Shown here piece after piece: positions 1 through 9,149 of a DNA stretch of 64,000 nucleotides; the first letter of the stretch is position 1, and each line of letters starts with the position of its first letter. Source of the DNA: Roseibium alexandrii DFL-11. GTDB taxonomy: Bacteria; Pseudomonadota; Alphaproteobacteria; Rhizobiales; Stappiaceae. The DNA lies in the NCBI RefSeq assembly GCF_000158095.2, contig NZ_CM011002.1, positions 4,258,703 through 4,322,702 of the forward strand. Direction: 5' to 3'. The translations under genes were made by a program, and so were the position numbers. The notes beneath the pieces are model-generated. The model did no database searches. It saw only the letters and a list, made by a program, of their open reading frames with translations, and was not told where the DNA came from.

Positions 1-1226
1 GCCTTTTTTGCCGCCAATGCATCCCGGTCTTTTTTGCGCATGCGTTCAGAGGTTGACTTCAGCTGTCCGCAGGCGGCGAAAATATCGCGTCCGCGCGGGG
101 TGCGGATCGGAGAGGCGTAACCGGCCCGGTTGACGATGTCGGCAAATTCCTCGATCCGTTCCCAATCCGAACAGGCATATTGAGAGCCCGGCCAGGGGTT
201 GAACGGGATGAGATTGATTTTCGCCGGAATACCCTTGAGCAGCCGGACAAGCTCCAGCGCGTCTTCGTTGCTGTCGTTGATGTCTTTCAGCATGACGTAT
301 TCAAAGGTGATGCGCTTGGCGTTCGACAGGCCTGGATAGTTGCGGCAAGCGTCAAGCAGTTCCTTGATGTTCCACTTCTTGTTGATCGGCACCAGGATGT
401 CGCGATCCTCGTCGCGAACAGCATGGAGGGAGATTGCCAGCATGCAGCCGATCTCGTCACCTGTCCGGAAGATTTCCGGAACCACGCCGGATGTCGACAG
501 GGTGATGCGCCGTTTGGAGAGCGACAGTCCGTCGCCGTCCGAGGCGATGAGCAGGGCCTTTTTCACGTTCTCGAAATTGTAGAGCGGCTCACCCATGCCC
601 ATCATGACGATGTTGGTGACCAGACGGCCTTCGGACGGAACGATCGCACCTTGCGGCGTGTGCGCATCCGGAAAATCGCCAAGCCGGTCACGGGCAATCA
701 GGATCTGGGACAGGATCTCTTCAGATGTCAGATTGCGGACCAGCTTCTGCGTGCCTGTATGGCAGAAAGTGCAGGTGAGGGTGCAGCCGACCTGTGACGA
801 CACGCAAAGTGTGCCACGGCCTTCTTCCGGGATGTAGACGGTTTCGACTTCGACAGGGTTCCCGGCCCCGCGCGGCGGAAACTGGAACAGCCACTTGCGG
901 GTGCCATCGACGGAGATCTGTTCCGACACAATCTTCGGGCGGGCGATGGTAAACGCCTCATCCAGCTTGGAGCGCAGATCCTTGGCGATGTTCGACATTT
1001 CCGCGAAGTCGGAAACGCCGCGCACATAGAGCCAATGCCACAGCTGCGACGACCGCATGCGCCATTGCTTTTGCGGCACGCCGATCGTTCCCAGAGCTTC
1101 GCCAAGTTCCTCGCGTGACAGGCCGATCAGCGTCGGTTTGTCTTCGTCCGGCCCGGAATTCGGTGCGATGCCTGTAACTGTCTGCGCGTTGGGATTCTCC
1201 CGCGCGATGTCGAGCGTAACCGCCAT
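1..1226 (-). CDS. rlmN: 23S rRNA (adenine-C2)-methyltransferase RlmN, C-terminus cut by window edge
   Basis: Radical-SAM enzyme that methylates C2 of A2503 in 23S rRNA (and A37 of some tRNAs in the family). Translating the minus strand from the ATG at 1226 gives an uninterrupted 408 codons. It contains the radical-SAM cluster motif CTLTCTFC (C148, C152, C155) followed by HTGTQ. The second catalytic cysteine lies near the C-terminus in CGQL (C386, codon 71-69). The frame is still open at base 1 and ends in a basic Arg/Lys/Ala-rich tail, so probably only a few residues are missing. Cytoplasmic. No close operon partner: the next gene upstream (IalB-like) is about 180 bp away behind a hairpin. 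Confidence 0.95.
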   Translation of the reverse strand, partial: MAVTLDIARENPNAQTVTGIAPNSGPDEDKPTLIGLSREELGEALGTIGVPQKQWRMRSSQLWHWLYVRGVSDFAEMSNIAKDLRSKLDEAFTIARPKIVSEQISVDGTRKWLFQFPPRGAGNPVEVETVYIPEEGRGTLCVSSQVGCTLTCTFCHTGTQKLVRNLTSEEILSQILIARDRLGDFPDAHTPQGAIVPSEGRLVTNIVMMGMGEPLYNFENVKKALLIASDGDGLSLSKRRITLSTSGVVPEIFRTGDEIGCMLAISLHAVRDEDRDILVPINKKWNIKELLDACRNYPGLSNAKRITFEYVMLKDINDSNEDALELVRLLKGIPAKINLIPFNPWPGSQYACSDWERIEEFADIVNRAGYASPIRTPRGRDIFAACGQLKSTSERMRKKDRDALAAKK

Positions 1227-1337
1227 TTTGTGATCCGTTTTTTGTCCGGCCACGAAGTCAGTCCGCTTGCCGAAGCAGCGTCGATGCCGGTTCACCTGTT
1301 TTTCTCAGGGAGATATTGACCGTCTCAAAACCACAAA

Positions 1338-1366
1338 GCGCCCGGAAAATCAAGTTTTCCGAGCGC
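1338..1366 (-). terminator. Hairpin between the IalB-like gene and rlmN
   Basis: Two 12-base arms (1338-1349 and 1355-1366) pair with one mismatch around a 5-base loop. On the minus strand the hairpin follows the IalB-like stop codon at 1411 and is followed by a weak T-containing run, so it probably ends that transcript before rlmN. The T tract is poor, which lowers confidence. Confidence 0.5.
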
Positions 1367-1410
1367 AACGGAGCTATGCGTGGAGCCGCCTTTGAAGGTG
1401 ACGGCAGCCG

Positions 1411-1917
1411 TTAGCGGCAGGCTTGTGCGGCAGTGTCGATCGCAGCCGTCACACCGGACAGCGAAAACTTGTAGGTTGTCCGTGTCCCCCGGCTGGATTC
1501 ACCATTTACGGACATCTCACGGCCGGCCTTCATCGCTGCAACCAACTGAGCCTCCGTGGCCGCGTTTTCGACCCAGGCTCCGTCGTTGTTCGTGAACAAG
1601 GTGAACGCCTTGCCGTCCACATCCACACTCACAGAAGACTTGTCCTTGAAAGGATAGCCAACCAGCAGGCTTGGTTCAGAACTGACACCTTCGGCGGGAC
1701 GGGACGTCACAAAGAAGAAGACATCGCCGTGGTTTCTGTCGCCGGGAAGCATCGTCGTTGGTTTGGTCAAAGCGTAGCAGACTTTACCGCTGCCACTTGT
1801 CAGCGCGTAGGCCGCCCAATCTCTGTGCTGTTTCAAAAGCGTCGGGGTCTGCGCGAACGCTACCGCAGTTGAGGCGGCGAAACCTGCCAGGGCCAGTACC
1901 AGCGTTTTTGCTTTCAT
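1411..1917 (-). CDS. IalB-family (invasion-associated locus B) secreted protein
   Basis: About 168 aa with a clear Sec signal peptide (MKAKTLVLALAGFAAS... ending AFA-Q near residue 23). The body has the IalB-family pattern: a short WAAY segment, a first cysteine in KVCYA, a DVFFFVTSRP strand and a last cysteine in AQACR at the extreme C-terminus, which probably forms a disulfide with the first. IalB-like proteins are small periplasmic/outer-membrane-associated proteins common in Hyphomicrobiales; their biochemical role is unclear outside Bartonella. The ATG at 1917 is preferred over a GTG at 1926 because GGAG sits six bases upstream of it. Confidence 0.8.
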   Translation of the reverse strand: MKAKTLVLALAGFAASTAVAFAQTPTLLKQHRDWAAYALTSGSGKVCYALTKPTTMLPGDRNHGDVFFFVTSRPAEGVSSEPSLLVGYPFKDKSSVSVDVDGKAFTLFTNNDGAWVENAATEAQLVAAMKAGREMSVNGESSRGTRTTYKFSLSGVTAAIDTAAQACR

Positions 1918-2197
1918 GATCTCCACACCGTTTGGTTTGGGGTTCCGGTCAAATTTAATTCAATTGCCGACACACATATAAACGTTGCTTTAATGATAAC
2001 TTAAAGCGGGTTACGAAAGGGTTGAAGCCCCAAAGCCGACAATTCCTTTCTTTAAAATGCAAAGGCGCGCCCTCGCGATTGTTCCGTATTGCCTCTCGCG
2101 AGAAAACAGGGCGACAGTGTGGCGATGTTGCTGTTCCCTCTTCCGAATTGCGCCGAACCTGCTAAACAGAGGGGACTGAAGTGGAGTTGATTGGCCT

Positions 2198-2764
2198 TTG
2201 GCACAAACGCAATATTTTTCCGATCTGATTGTTAAGGTCGCGACAAGCCGGGATAAAGCGGCTTTTGTCGAGCTGTTCGATCATTTCGCACCGCGTCTGA
2301 AAGGCTACCTGATGAAACAGGGCGCCGATGACGCCGTGGCCGAAGAAGTCGCGCAAGACGTCATGGTGACCCTGTGGCGCAAGGCTGACCTGTTTGACCC
2401 ACGCAAGTCGTCTGCAAGCACCTGGTTGTTTCGTATTGCCCGGAACCGCCGGATTGACCGGTTGCGGCGGCAAAAAACCGCAGAGCTGGATCCGGAAGAG
2501 CCCGCGTTGCAGCCGACGCCGCTGCCAGATGTTGCCGACGAGATGGATGCACGGCTCCGCGAAGAGCGCGTCAGAGCCGCCATGGCCTCACTTCCTGAAG
2601 AGCAAAAAGAAGTCGTGCGCCTGGCGTTTTTCATCGGGCTGTCGCACAGCGAGATTTCCGACCAGACAGGCCTGCCGCTTGGAACGGTCAAATCCCGTAT
2701 TCGTCTCGCCTTTGGCCGGCTCCGTCAGCTGATTGAGACTGACGAAGCTGTCGACGTGAACTGA
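2198..2764 (+). CDS. ECF-type RNA polymerase sigma factor
   Basis: About 188 aa with the two-domain ECF layout. Sigma2 (about residues 24-92) includes DHFAPRLKGYL, EEVAQDVMVTLW and STWLFRIARNRRIDRLRR. Sigma4 (about 122-180) has LPEEQKEVVRLAFF and an HTH with GLPLGTVKSRIRLAFGRLR. It directs core polymerase to alternative, usually stress-responsive promoters. The start is a TTG at 2198, about 12 bases after GTGGAG; there is an in-frame stop at 2177 and no upstream ATG. No anti-sigma gene follows: the next gene is convergent and its stop codon abuts this one (TGA|TCA at 2762-2767). Group assignment cannot be made by eye; the sequence recalls RpoE/ChrR-type sigma factors. Confidence 0.9.
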   Translation: MAQTQYFSDLIVKVATSRDKAAFVELFDHFAPRLKGYLMKQGADDAVAEEVAQDVMVTLWRKADLFDPRKSSASTWLFRIARNRRIDRLRRQKTAELDPEEPALQPTPLPDVADEMDARLREERVRAAMASLPEEQKEVVRLAFFIGLSHSEISDQTGLPLGTVKSRIRLAFGRLRQLIETDEAVDVN

Positions 2765-3310
2765 TCAGTTCCCAGGAACAATCCGCCCGGTCCGGCTGAT
2801 CGGGCCGCCGCTGACATGCTTTGAGCGTTCAACGGTTGGTGCACCAGACGATACGGCCCTGTCTGCATAACGGCCCATTGCCCTGTGCCGGTCATACATC
2901 ACGATAGCGCCTGCCATGGCGACATTGATGCAGAACTTCGTTGGAATTTTCACCACGTGATCGCAGCGTTCAAGCATTTGCGGCGACAATGACCCGCGTT
3001 CCGGGCCGAGCACATAGGCGGCCTGCAAGGGATGGCCAAAGCTTGGCAGGTCGATGGACTCGTCCGTCAGTTCGATCCCGACCAGCTGGCAGCCGCGCGG
3101 AAGATCCATGGTGTCCACGCTGTCCCAGTCAAACGTCGGCAAATGCCCCGGGCTTTTGGAGGTATCCGATTTTGGAGCCCTGCGGATCTTTTGTTCGGCG
3201 TCTACGGTGAAGAAGAAGCTCGCTCCAAAGGCGTGGGCGGACCGCATCAGCGTTCCAAGGTTCATCCGTTTCGACAGGCCTTCGGCACCGACCGCGAAAT
3301 ATCCGCGCAT
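2765..3310 (-). CDS. TrmH/SpoU-family RNA methyltransferase
   Basis: SPOUT-class RNA 2'-O-methyltransferase of about 181 aa. It shows the N-terminal NLGTLMRSAHAFGAS block (SpoU motif 1, Asn and Arg), the YVLGPERGSLSP block (motif 2) and IPTKFCINVAMAGAIVMYDR (motif 3). RNA target unknown. Chosen start is the ATG at 3310 (MRGYFAVGAEG); a frame-open extension to 3397 carries extra ATG codons but no family-like sequence. Tail-to-tail with the ECF sigma gene with no intergenic bases. Confidence 0.85.
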   Translation of the reverse strand: MRGYFAVGAEGLSKRMNLGTLMRSAHAFGASFFFTVDAEQKIRRAPKSDTSKSPGHLPTFDWDSVDTMDLPRGCQLVGIELTDESIDLPSFGHPLQAAYVLGPERGSLSPQMLERCDHVVKIPTKFCINVAMAGAIVMYDRHRAMGRYADRAVSSGAPTVERSKHVSGGPISRTGRIVPGN

Positions 3311-3502
3311 TTTGCTTCCGTTCGTTGTTTTTTGTGATGGGTTTCCGGTCTCATACCCGAAAGTTGGCGTGGTTTGAACCTTTGCCGGCTGCATCAAATG
3401 CCAACCTTGTCAGTCGTTACGACTTTTGAGCCAGTTTCCCTGTCTCCCTCGGCTTGCTAAGCATAGACAACTTTTCAGAGTTCCAGATTGAGAGAGTGCC
3501 CC

Positions 3503-4477
3503 GTGAAAGCCTGTATTTGCCCGTCCTACGGCCCGCCTTCAAATCTCGTCATCGAGGAACTCGCAGATCCGGTTGCCGCAGCTGGTGAAGTCGTCGTCGC
3601 CGTAAAGGCCTGTGCGCTCAACTTCTTCGATACCCTGATCATTCAGGGTAAATACCAGTTCAAGGCCGAGCCGCCGTTTTCTCCGAGCGCGGAATTCGCT
3701 GGAATTGTCGATCAGGTCGGCGACGGGGTCACCGAATTTGCCGTCGGGGACCGGGTGATGGGCTACATGGTCTTTGGGGCAGCGCGGGAAAAAGTGGTCA
3801 TCACGCCGGATGCGCTGGTCAAAATGCCTGACGACATTTCGTTCGAGACCGCTGCCGGTCTTACGGTTACTTATGGCACGACGCTTCACGCGTTCCGCGA
3901 CCGGGCCGACCTCAAGGCTGGGGAAATTGTCGCGGTCCTTGGGGCATCCGGTGGCGTTGGTCAGGCGGCCGTCGAGATCGCATCGATCATTGGCGCGAAG
4001 GTGATCGCCTGCGCATCCTCGGAAGAAAAACTCGCCTTTGCAAAATCACTCGGCGCTGACGAGCTGGTCGATTACTCCAAGGTCTCACTCAAGGATACAT
4101 TGAAGGAGCTCACTGGCGGCGCCGGTGTCGATGTTGTCTATGATCCAGTCGGTGGAGACCTCGCCGAACAAGCGCTTCGGGCGACCGCCTGGGAGGGACG
4201 CTTCCTGGTGATTGGATTTGCCTCGGGGGATATTCCGAAAATCCCATTGAATCTGACCCTGCTAAAGGGCTGCGACATCCGGGGCGTGTTCTGGGGTGCG
4301 GCGATCAAGAAAGACCCGGACGGTCACAAGGCCAATATGAGCCAGCTTCTGACCTGGGTGAGTGAGGGCAAGCTCAAGCCTCATATTCACGCCGTTTATC
4401 CGTTTGAGAAGATTGGGACGGCTCTGGATGAAATTGCAGCGCGGAAGGTGTTTGGCAAGGTCATTCTCGTGCCGTAG
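3503..4477 (+). CDS. NADPH:quinone oxidoreductase-family protein (zinc-free MDR)
   Basis: Medium-chain dehydrogenase/reductase of about 325 aa. An N-terminal GroES-like domain (FFDTLIIQGKYQFK, FSPSAEFAGIV) is followed by a Rossmann domain with VLGASGGVGQAAVEIA and an NADPH-type continuation (IACASSEEKLAFAKSLGAD). The structural and catalytic zinc cysteines of alcohol dehydrogenases are absent, which points to the QOR group. Probable NADPH-dependent reduction of quinones or enones; substrate unknown. Start set at GTG 3503 (VKACICPSYG), the family-like N-terminus; a TTG at 3488 is possible. Confidence 0.85.
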   Translation: MKACICPSYGPPSNLVIEELADPVAAAGEVVVAVKACALNFFDTLIIQGKYQFKAEPPFSPSAEFAGIVDQVGDGVTEFAVGDRVMGYMVFGAAREKVVITPDALVKMPDDISFETAAGLTVTYGTTLHAFRDRADLKAGEIVAVLGASGGVGQAAVEIASIIGAKVIACASSEEKLAFAKSLGADELVDYSKVSLKDTLKELTGGAGVDVVYDPVGGDLAEQALRATAWEGRFLVIGFASGDIPKIPLNLTLLKGCDIRGVFWGAAIKKDPDGHKANMSQLLTWVSEGKLKPHIHAVYPFEKIGTALDEIAARKVFGKVILVP

Positions 4478-4518
4478 TCTGGCGGAATTGCCATCCATCA
4501 CACCGAAAGCTGCCCTCC

Positions 4519-5454
4519 ATGTCCTCCACCGTCGATGTTCGCGTTACCATCTCAGATTTGTCCAACGGTGCCGCGTGGATGGGCGGCAGGCTCATGCCGA
4601 TTTCCGAGGCCGCATTGCCTGTTACAGATTGGGGGCTGATCCATTCGGACATTACCTATGATGTGGTCCCGGTCTTGGATGGTGCATTCTTTCGTTTGCC
4701 CCATTATCTGGCCCGTTTCCGCCGCTCGATGGACGAACTGCGGTTGGACCCTGGGTTGAGCGATGAGGAGATGGAAGACGCCCTTCAATCGCTCGTGGCG
4801 GCGACGGGGCTGCGAAAGGCCTACGTGGCAATGGTCACTTCCCGGGGTGTGAACCAGGTGCCGGGTTCGCGCGATCCCCGGGACTGCAAGAACCAATTCT
4901 TTGCATGGTGCGTGCCCTATGTTCACGTCATCCGGCCGGAGATCGCGGAAAGAGGCGCCCATGTTCATATCGCCAAGACCGTGCACCGGATTTCGCCCGG
5001 CAGTGTCAATCCGAAGGTCAAAAACTACCACTGGGGTGATTTCACCAAGGGTCTGTTTGAGGCCAAGGACCACGGCGCGGAGACTGTCATCTTGCTCGAT
5101 GATGATGGCAACGTGACCGAAGGGCCGGGCTTCAATGTGTTTGCTGTAAAGGGCCGAACGCTGGTGACGGCTGAAAGCGGTGTTTTGGAAGGCATCAGCC
5201 GTCAGACGGTGCTGGATATCGCGGCAGAACAGGGGCTTGAGATCGAGATACGGGCCTTGGCGCTTAGTGAGTTCTTTGAGAGCGACGAAGTTTTCATCAC
5301 CACGTCCGGTGGCGGCGTTGCACCGGTCACCCGGGTGGATGACCGGATCTTTTCAAATGATGCGCCGGGTCCGATTACGACAGCACTTCACAAGGCCTAT
5401 TTTGAATGGGCCGCCCGTCCGGATAACCGGACGGAGATTTCTTATCGGGATTAG
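4519..5454 (+). CDS. Class IV PLP aminotransferase, (R)-amine-transaminase-like
   Basis: Fold-type IV aminotransferase of 311 aa. The PLP lysine is K168 in NPKVKNYHWGDF, and the cofactor-phosphate loop TTSGGGVAPV lies near residue 269. The segment GLIHSDITYDVVPVLDG (39-55) followed by FFRL closely resembles the HSD-[LV]-TYDV block of known (R)-selective amine transaminases (Arthrobacter ATA-117 and fungal enzymes) and differs from branched-chain aminotransferases. Predicted to move amino groups between (R)-amines or D-amino acids and keto acids; the natural substrate is not evident. Starts 41 bp after the oxidoreductase, so probably co-transcribed with it. Its TAG overlaps the convergent xthA stop by 4 bp. 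Confidence 0.85.
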   Translation: MSSTVDVRVTISDLSNGAAWMGGRLMPISEAALPVTDWGLIHSDITYDVVPVLDGAFFRLPHYLARFRRSMDELRLDPGLSDEEMEDALQSLVAATGLRKAYVAMVTSRGVNQVPGSRDPRDCKNQFFAWCVPYVHVIRPEIAERGAHVHIAKTVHRISPGSVNPKVKNYHWGDFTKGLFEAKDHGAETVILLDDDGNVTEGPGFNVFAVKGRTLVTAESGVLEGISRQTVLDIAAEQGLEIEIRALALSEFFESDEVFITTSGGGVAPVTRVDDRIFSNDAPGPITTALHKAYFEWAARPDNRTEISYRD

Positions 5455-6260
5455 GCCTCAAACACCGCAACAACAGGCGCGTGGTCGGATGGTTTTTCCC
5501 AGCCGCGGGCATCACGCAGCACTTCCGTGCTTTTGATGTGGTTTGATGCCGGTTCAGACACCCAGACATGGTCCAGACGGCGGCCCTTGTCGGCTGCCGA
5601 CCAGTCTTTTGCCCGGTAGCTCCACCATGTGTAGAGCTTCTCTTCCATCGGTGTGAACTGGCGCATGGCGTCCAGCCAGCCGCCGGTTTCCCGGACGGTT
5701 TCGAAAAGCTCGGTCTCGATCGGTGTGTGTGAGACGACCTTCAACAGTTTCTTGTGAGACCAGACATCGTGTTCATAAGGGGCGACGTTCAAGTCACCGA
5801 CCAGAACGGCGGGTTTGGCGGTTTCAGCGCCTTGCAGCCACTCTTGCATCTCGCCGAGGAAATCGAGCTTATGGCCGAATTTGTCGTTCTTGTCCCGGTC
5901 GGGTTCATCGCCGCCCGCCGGCACATAGAAGTTGTGGACCCTCAAGGCTGACCCGTTGAACGGCACATCGACGGCCACATGCCGGCTGTCGCCAACATTG
6001 CAGAAATCCCGCTTTTCAACGTTGGTCAACGGCAGCTTGGAGACTGTCGCGACCCCGTGATAGCCCTTCTGGCCATTGATCGCCATGTGCTCATAGCCGG
6101 CTGTCCGGAAAGCTTTTTCCGGAAAATTTGCGTCCGGGCATTTGGTTTCCTGCAGGCAAATGACATCCGGCGCCACTTCCTCGATCAATTGCTCGACAAT
6201 CGGCATGCGCAGACGCACGGAATTGATGTTCCAGGTGACGAGTTTAAGCCGGTTTGTCAT
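5451..6260 (-). CDS. xthA: Exodeoxyribonuclease III (AP endonuclease)
   Basis: EEP-fold nuclease of about 269 aa for base-excision repair. Visible motifs: KLVTWNINSVR (Asn metal ligand), DVICLQETK (catalytic Glu), YHGVA, VHNFYVPAGGDE, the catalytic GDLNVAP, the LDHVW block and the C-terminal KPSDHAPV (catalytic His). The ATG at 6260 (MTNRLKLVTW) gives the family-standard N-terminus; a longer frame to 6323 adds unrelated basic residues. Confidence 0.95.
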   Translation of the reverse strand: MTNRLKLVTWNINSVRLRMPIVEQLIEEVAPDVICLQETKCPDANFPEKAFRTAGYEHMAINGQKGYHGVATVSKLPLTNVEKRDFCNVGDSRHVAVDVPFNGSALRVHNFYVPAGGDEPDRDKNDKFGHKLDFLGEMQEWLQGAETAKPAVLVGDLNVAPYEHDVWSHKKLLKVVSHTPIETELFETVRETGGWLDAMRQFTPMEEKLYTWWSYRAKDWSAADKGRRLDHVWVSEPASNHIKSTEVLRDARGWEKPSDHAPVVAVFEA

Positions 6261-6353
6261 GAGAGCCTTGTCTGATACGGTGTGGCGGGACCTCCTTCTT
6301 AAGTGTTTTTGGATTTGGTGCAATCCGAAAGGCGAGGCAGGCTTGTTTGGTGA

Positions 6354-7523
6354 TCAGTGCCCGATCTCGTTCGCCTTTCGCAGAGCGTGGGCCGTCAGCA
6401 TTGGACCGATCAGCTCAAATACAATGGTGGAGCCAATTGCAATCGTCAGAATCTCCAAGCGCAGATGGGGCAAGGCTTCCGCGGCGACCAATGCCATGCC
6501 GACCGCGATCCCGGCCTGGGGCAGAAGCGCAAGGCCAAACAGGTAGCTCTTGGGGAAAGCCGGATCCGGATGCAATTTTCCGCCGAGCCATCCGCCCGCC
6601 AGCCGTCCCAGTGTTCGAAGGGCAACATAGGCGAGGCCCAGTCCGCCTAGCTTCAACAGATTTGCGGGTTCCAGCGACGCACCTGCAAGGACGAAGAAGA
6701 ATATCATGAAGGGCCATTCGATGTGCTCGATTTCATGAAATGGCTTTGAATGGTGACGTCCGGAATTGATCACAGTCGCTCCGCAGGCAACGCCTGCCAG
6801 CAAGAAAGACACATCGAGCCACAGTGCGGAACCTGCCGTTAGAAAAACAATTCCGAGTGCTTCTGAAAGTGTCGGGTCTCCGGAGCGCAGCCGCCCTGAC
6901 AAGTAGCCCGCCGGTATTCCGATCGTAATTCCCAGAGCAATCGCGCCGCCGATATCCCACGCCGCGTGATAAAGTGCATCCAGATTGCCAGTGCCGACCA
7001 ATGCCTGCGCCGCCATCAAACAAAGGGCAAAGGCAACGATCCCCCATACGTCATCCAGGGCAACGATGCCTGCCAGCGTATCTGAAAATGGGCCTTTTGC
7101 ATTGTACTGGCGGACGACGTCGTTGGTTGCAGCCGGATCAGTCGCAGTGGCAAGGGCGGCGAGGATCAATGCCAGGGCTGGGGGAAAGCCAAACAACACC
7201 AGCCCACCTCCGACCAGCACAGCCGTTGCCGCAACAGCCGTGATTGAGACCGTCGCGACGGTACCGCCGCTGTTCTCAAAATGAAGTTTCGACAATTTGC
7301 CGCCGAGCAGGAACGCCACCATGGACAGTGCAAGTATCGACAACGGCTCGTACAGCTGCGTTAGCACATGCGGCAGAAGATCAAGGGTGGCCGGTCCAAC
7401 GGCCAGACCGCAGAGGATCAACAATGTAACCCTAGGCAAACGCGTTCGGTGGCCGACTTCATCGGCCAGCATGCCAATGAGAAGAAGCGCGCCAAGCGCG
7501 ATGAAGGTGACCGCTGTTTCCAT
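6354..7523 (-). CDS. Cation:proton antiporter (CPA family)
   Basis: 389 aa, almost entirely hydrophobic, with about 11-12 membrane segments. The core signature LATATDPAATNDVVRQY (around residues 128-145) carries the conserved TDP/ND region of NhaA/NhaP/Kef-like exchangers, followed by IVALDDVWGIVAFAL with the Asp pair. No C-terminal TrkA-N/RCK domain, so not a full Kef. Likely exchanges Na+ or K+ for H+ across the inner membrane. Ends 93 bp upstream of xthA's start on the same strand. Confidence 0.85.
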   Translation of the reverse strand: METAVTFIALGALLLIGMLADEVGHRTRLPRVTLLILCGLAVGPATLDLLPHVLTQLYEPLSILALSMVAFLLGGKLSKLHFENSGGTVATVSITAVAATAVLVGGGLVLFGFPPALALILAALATATDPAATNDVVRQYNAKGPFSDTLAGIVALDDVWGIVAFALCLMAAQALVGTGNLDALYHAAWDIGGAIALGITIGIPAGYLSGRLRSGDPTLSEALGIVFLTAGSALWLDVSFLLAGVACGATVINSGRHHSKPFHEIEHIEWPFMIFFFVLAGASLEPANLLKLGGLGLAYVALRTLGRLAGGWLGGKLHPDPAFPKSYLFGLALLPQAGIAVGMALVAAEALPHLRLEILTIAIGSTIVFELIGPMLTAHALRKANEIGH

Positions 7524-7709
7524 GCGTTAAGCGTTGCGCGTATTACCTCTCCTCGTCTTTGATCTGTCGCATTTCGGCCGCAGTCAGGTGATCGTGATCA
7601 TTGCTACGTAATTTTGCTTGGATTTTCGAGTTTCGTCCACGTTCCGTTAGGAACTCCATTGCATTTTAGCGGTCGGAAAAAACCTTTTCTTAACCCTACC
7701 GAGGTTGCT

Positions 7710-8441
7710 GTGCTCGCAATGATCAAAACGTTTTGTTCTTTGGTCGGTTTCGCGTTTTTGAGCGCGTGTTCTGCCTATGATTTTCCAGATCCGACACCAG
7801 AGGACTTCGCGGTTCACGGGATTGATATCTCAAGATGGCAGGGCGATATCGACTGGGATCGAGTCCGGCAGTCCGGCGTCGCCTTTGCCTGGATCAAGGC
7901 CACCGAAGGCGGGGATCACGTCGATCCCCGGTTTGTCGACAACTGGATTGGTGCCCGGAAAGCCGGCGTGCGGCGCGGAGCTTATCACTTCTACTATTTC
8001 TGCCGGCCGGTCGAGGAGCAGATCTCCTGGGTCAAGGAAATTGTTCCGGTCGATCCGCAGGCCTTGCCTCTGGTGCTGGATATGGAGTGGAACGCGCATT
8101 CCAAAACATGCACCACGCGTCCGCCACGGGAACGGATCCTTCCGGACATGAAGCGCTTTCTGGACGAGATGGAGCGTCACTACGGCAAGCGGCCGGTGAT
8201 CTATTCGTCCGTAGACTTTCACCGGGACCGTCTTGTAGGGACTTTCCCGGAGGAACACTTCTGGCTGCGCTCAGTGGCGACCTATCCGAACAACATCTAC
8301 GAACAACGGGACGACTGGGTGTTCTGGCAATACACCGCAGAAGGCCGGATCCCGGGCATCAAGGGTGATGTCGACCGCAATGCCTTCTTCGGCACGAAGT
8401 CGCAGTTCCGGGACTGGCTGAACGGTGAGCTGAAGCGCTAG
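7710..8441 (+). CDS. GH25-family lysozyme-like lipoprotein
   Basis: About 243 aa. The N-terminus is a lipoprotein signal with lipobox LSAC (lipidated Cys about residue 20). The mature part is a glycosyl hydrolase family 25 barrel: GIDISRWQGDIDW near the start, AWIKATEGG, the catalytic LVLDMEWN, and VFWQYTAEGRIPGIKGDVDRN at the end. Predicted to cleave peptidoglycan glycan strands from the periplasmic face of a membrane. GTG 7710 has GAGG five bases upstream; ATG 7719 (MIKTFCSLVG) is the alternative and does not change the mature protein. Confidence 0.88.
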   Translation: MLAMIKTFCSLVGFAFLSACSAYDFPDPTPEDFAVHGIDISRWQGDIDWDRVRQSGVAFAWIKATEGGDHVDPRFVDNWIGARKAGVRRGAYHFYYFCRPVEEQISWVKEIVPVDPQALPLVLDMEWNAHSKTCTTRPPRERILPDMKRFLDEMERHYGKRPVIYSSVDFHRDRLVGTFPEEHFWLRSVATYPNNIYEQRDDWVFWQYTAEGRIPGIKGDVDRNAFFGTKSQFRDWLNGELKR

Positions 8442-8474
8442 GTCCTGACTCTGGTCCGGCCCGCGGCGGCTGGA

Positions 8475-8981
8475 TCAGTTTACCTTGATCTGGTGGGTGA
8501 CATCCTTGCCGTTACTGACTGTGACTTGCTTGAAGCCGATCAGTTTGCAGAAATCGAGGAAGTTCAACTCTTGTGGCTGGTCGGTGCGGGCGAAGAGCTC
8601 GGTGCCCCGGGCCATGGAGGTCAGCGACGCCAAAAGGGCGCGCATCCGGTAGAGCGTGTCGTACTGACCGTCGCCCGTGGCGACGATGATCAGTTTTTCC
8701 AGCTCCGCGCCCTTGGCGAACAGGTGGTAACCAGGGGCATAAGCTTGCTTCGATTGCTGCGCGGCAAGACCGATGACAAATGCCGCTCTTGAACGCTTGT
8801 TTGCATCAAGGGCCGGTTCGACGTTTGAAATGTAGGGCTCACTTGTCTGAGGAGCTGGATAGTAATAGTCCGCATGCGAATCAAAAGCGCTGGATGGCAG
8901 CGTGCTGGCCGCCAGAACCGTTGCCACACATACAGCTTTAAATGCTCTGCGCGTGCAGGCCTTTAGAATAAGATGGATCAC
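8475..8981 (-). CDS. Secreted alphaproteobacterial protein of unknown function
   Basis: 168 aa with a signal peptide (AFKAVCVATVLAASTLPSSA) and a mature part beginning FDSHADYYYPAPQTSEPY. It resembles a small Hyphomicrobiales family (ADYYYP-PQT start, KGAELEKLIIVATGDGQYDT, a C-terminal DFCKLIGFKQVTVSNG) that databases sometimes label molybdopterin-guanine dinucleotide biosynthesis protein A. That label is not supported: there is a signal peptide and no nucleotidyltransferase motif. Function unknown; likely periplasmic. Confidence 0.75.
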   Translation of the reverse strand: MIHLILKACTRRAFKAVCVATVLAASTLPSSAFDSHADYYYPAPQTSEPYISNVEPALDANKRSRAAFVIGLAAQQSKQAYAPGYHLFAKGAELEKLIIVATGDGQYDTLYRMRALLASLTSMARGTELFARTDQPQELNFLDFCKLIGFKQVTVSNGKDVTHQIKVN

Positions 8982-9149
8982 GTTTTGAGCCCCCCAAATG
9001 ATAAGGCTCTATGAAGTCTGGACTTCTGACCGAAATCAAGGGCGAACATGATGCCGAATGAAGGCGGAAACGCTTGAGGGTGCTATACTTTCGCCACGTT
9101 ATCGGCTCACATGGCCGATGTCTGGGCAGATAAACAGGAGTTTTTGAGG

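Noticed and set aside
180..797. 205-codon open frame on the plus strand
   Set aside because: Antisense to rlmN, whose radical-SAM motif is on the minus strand.
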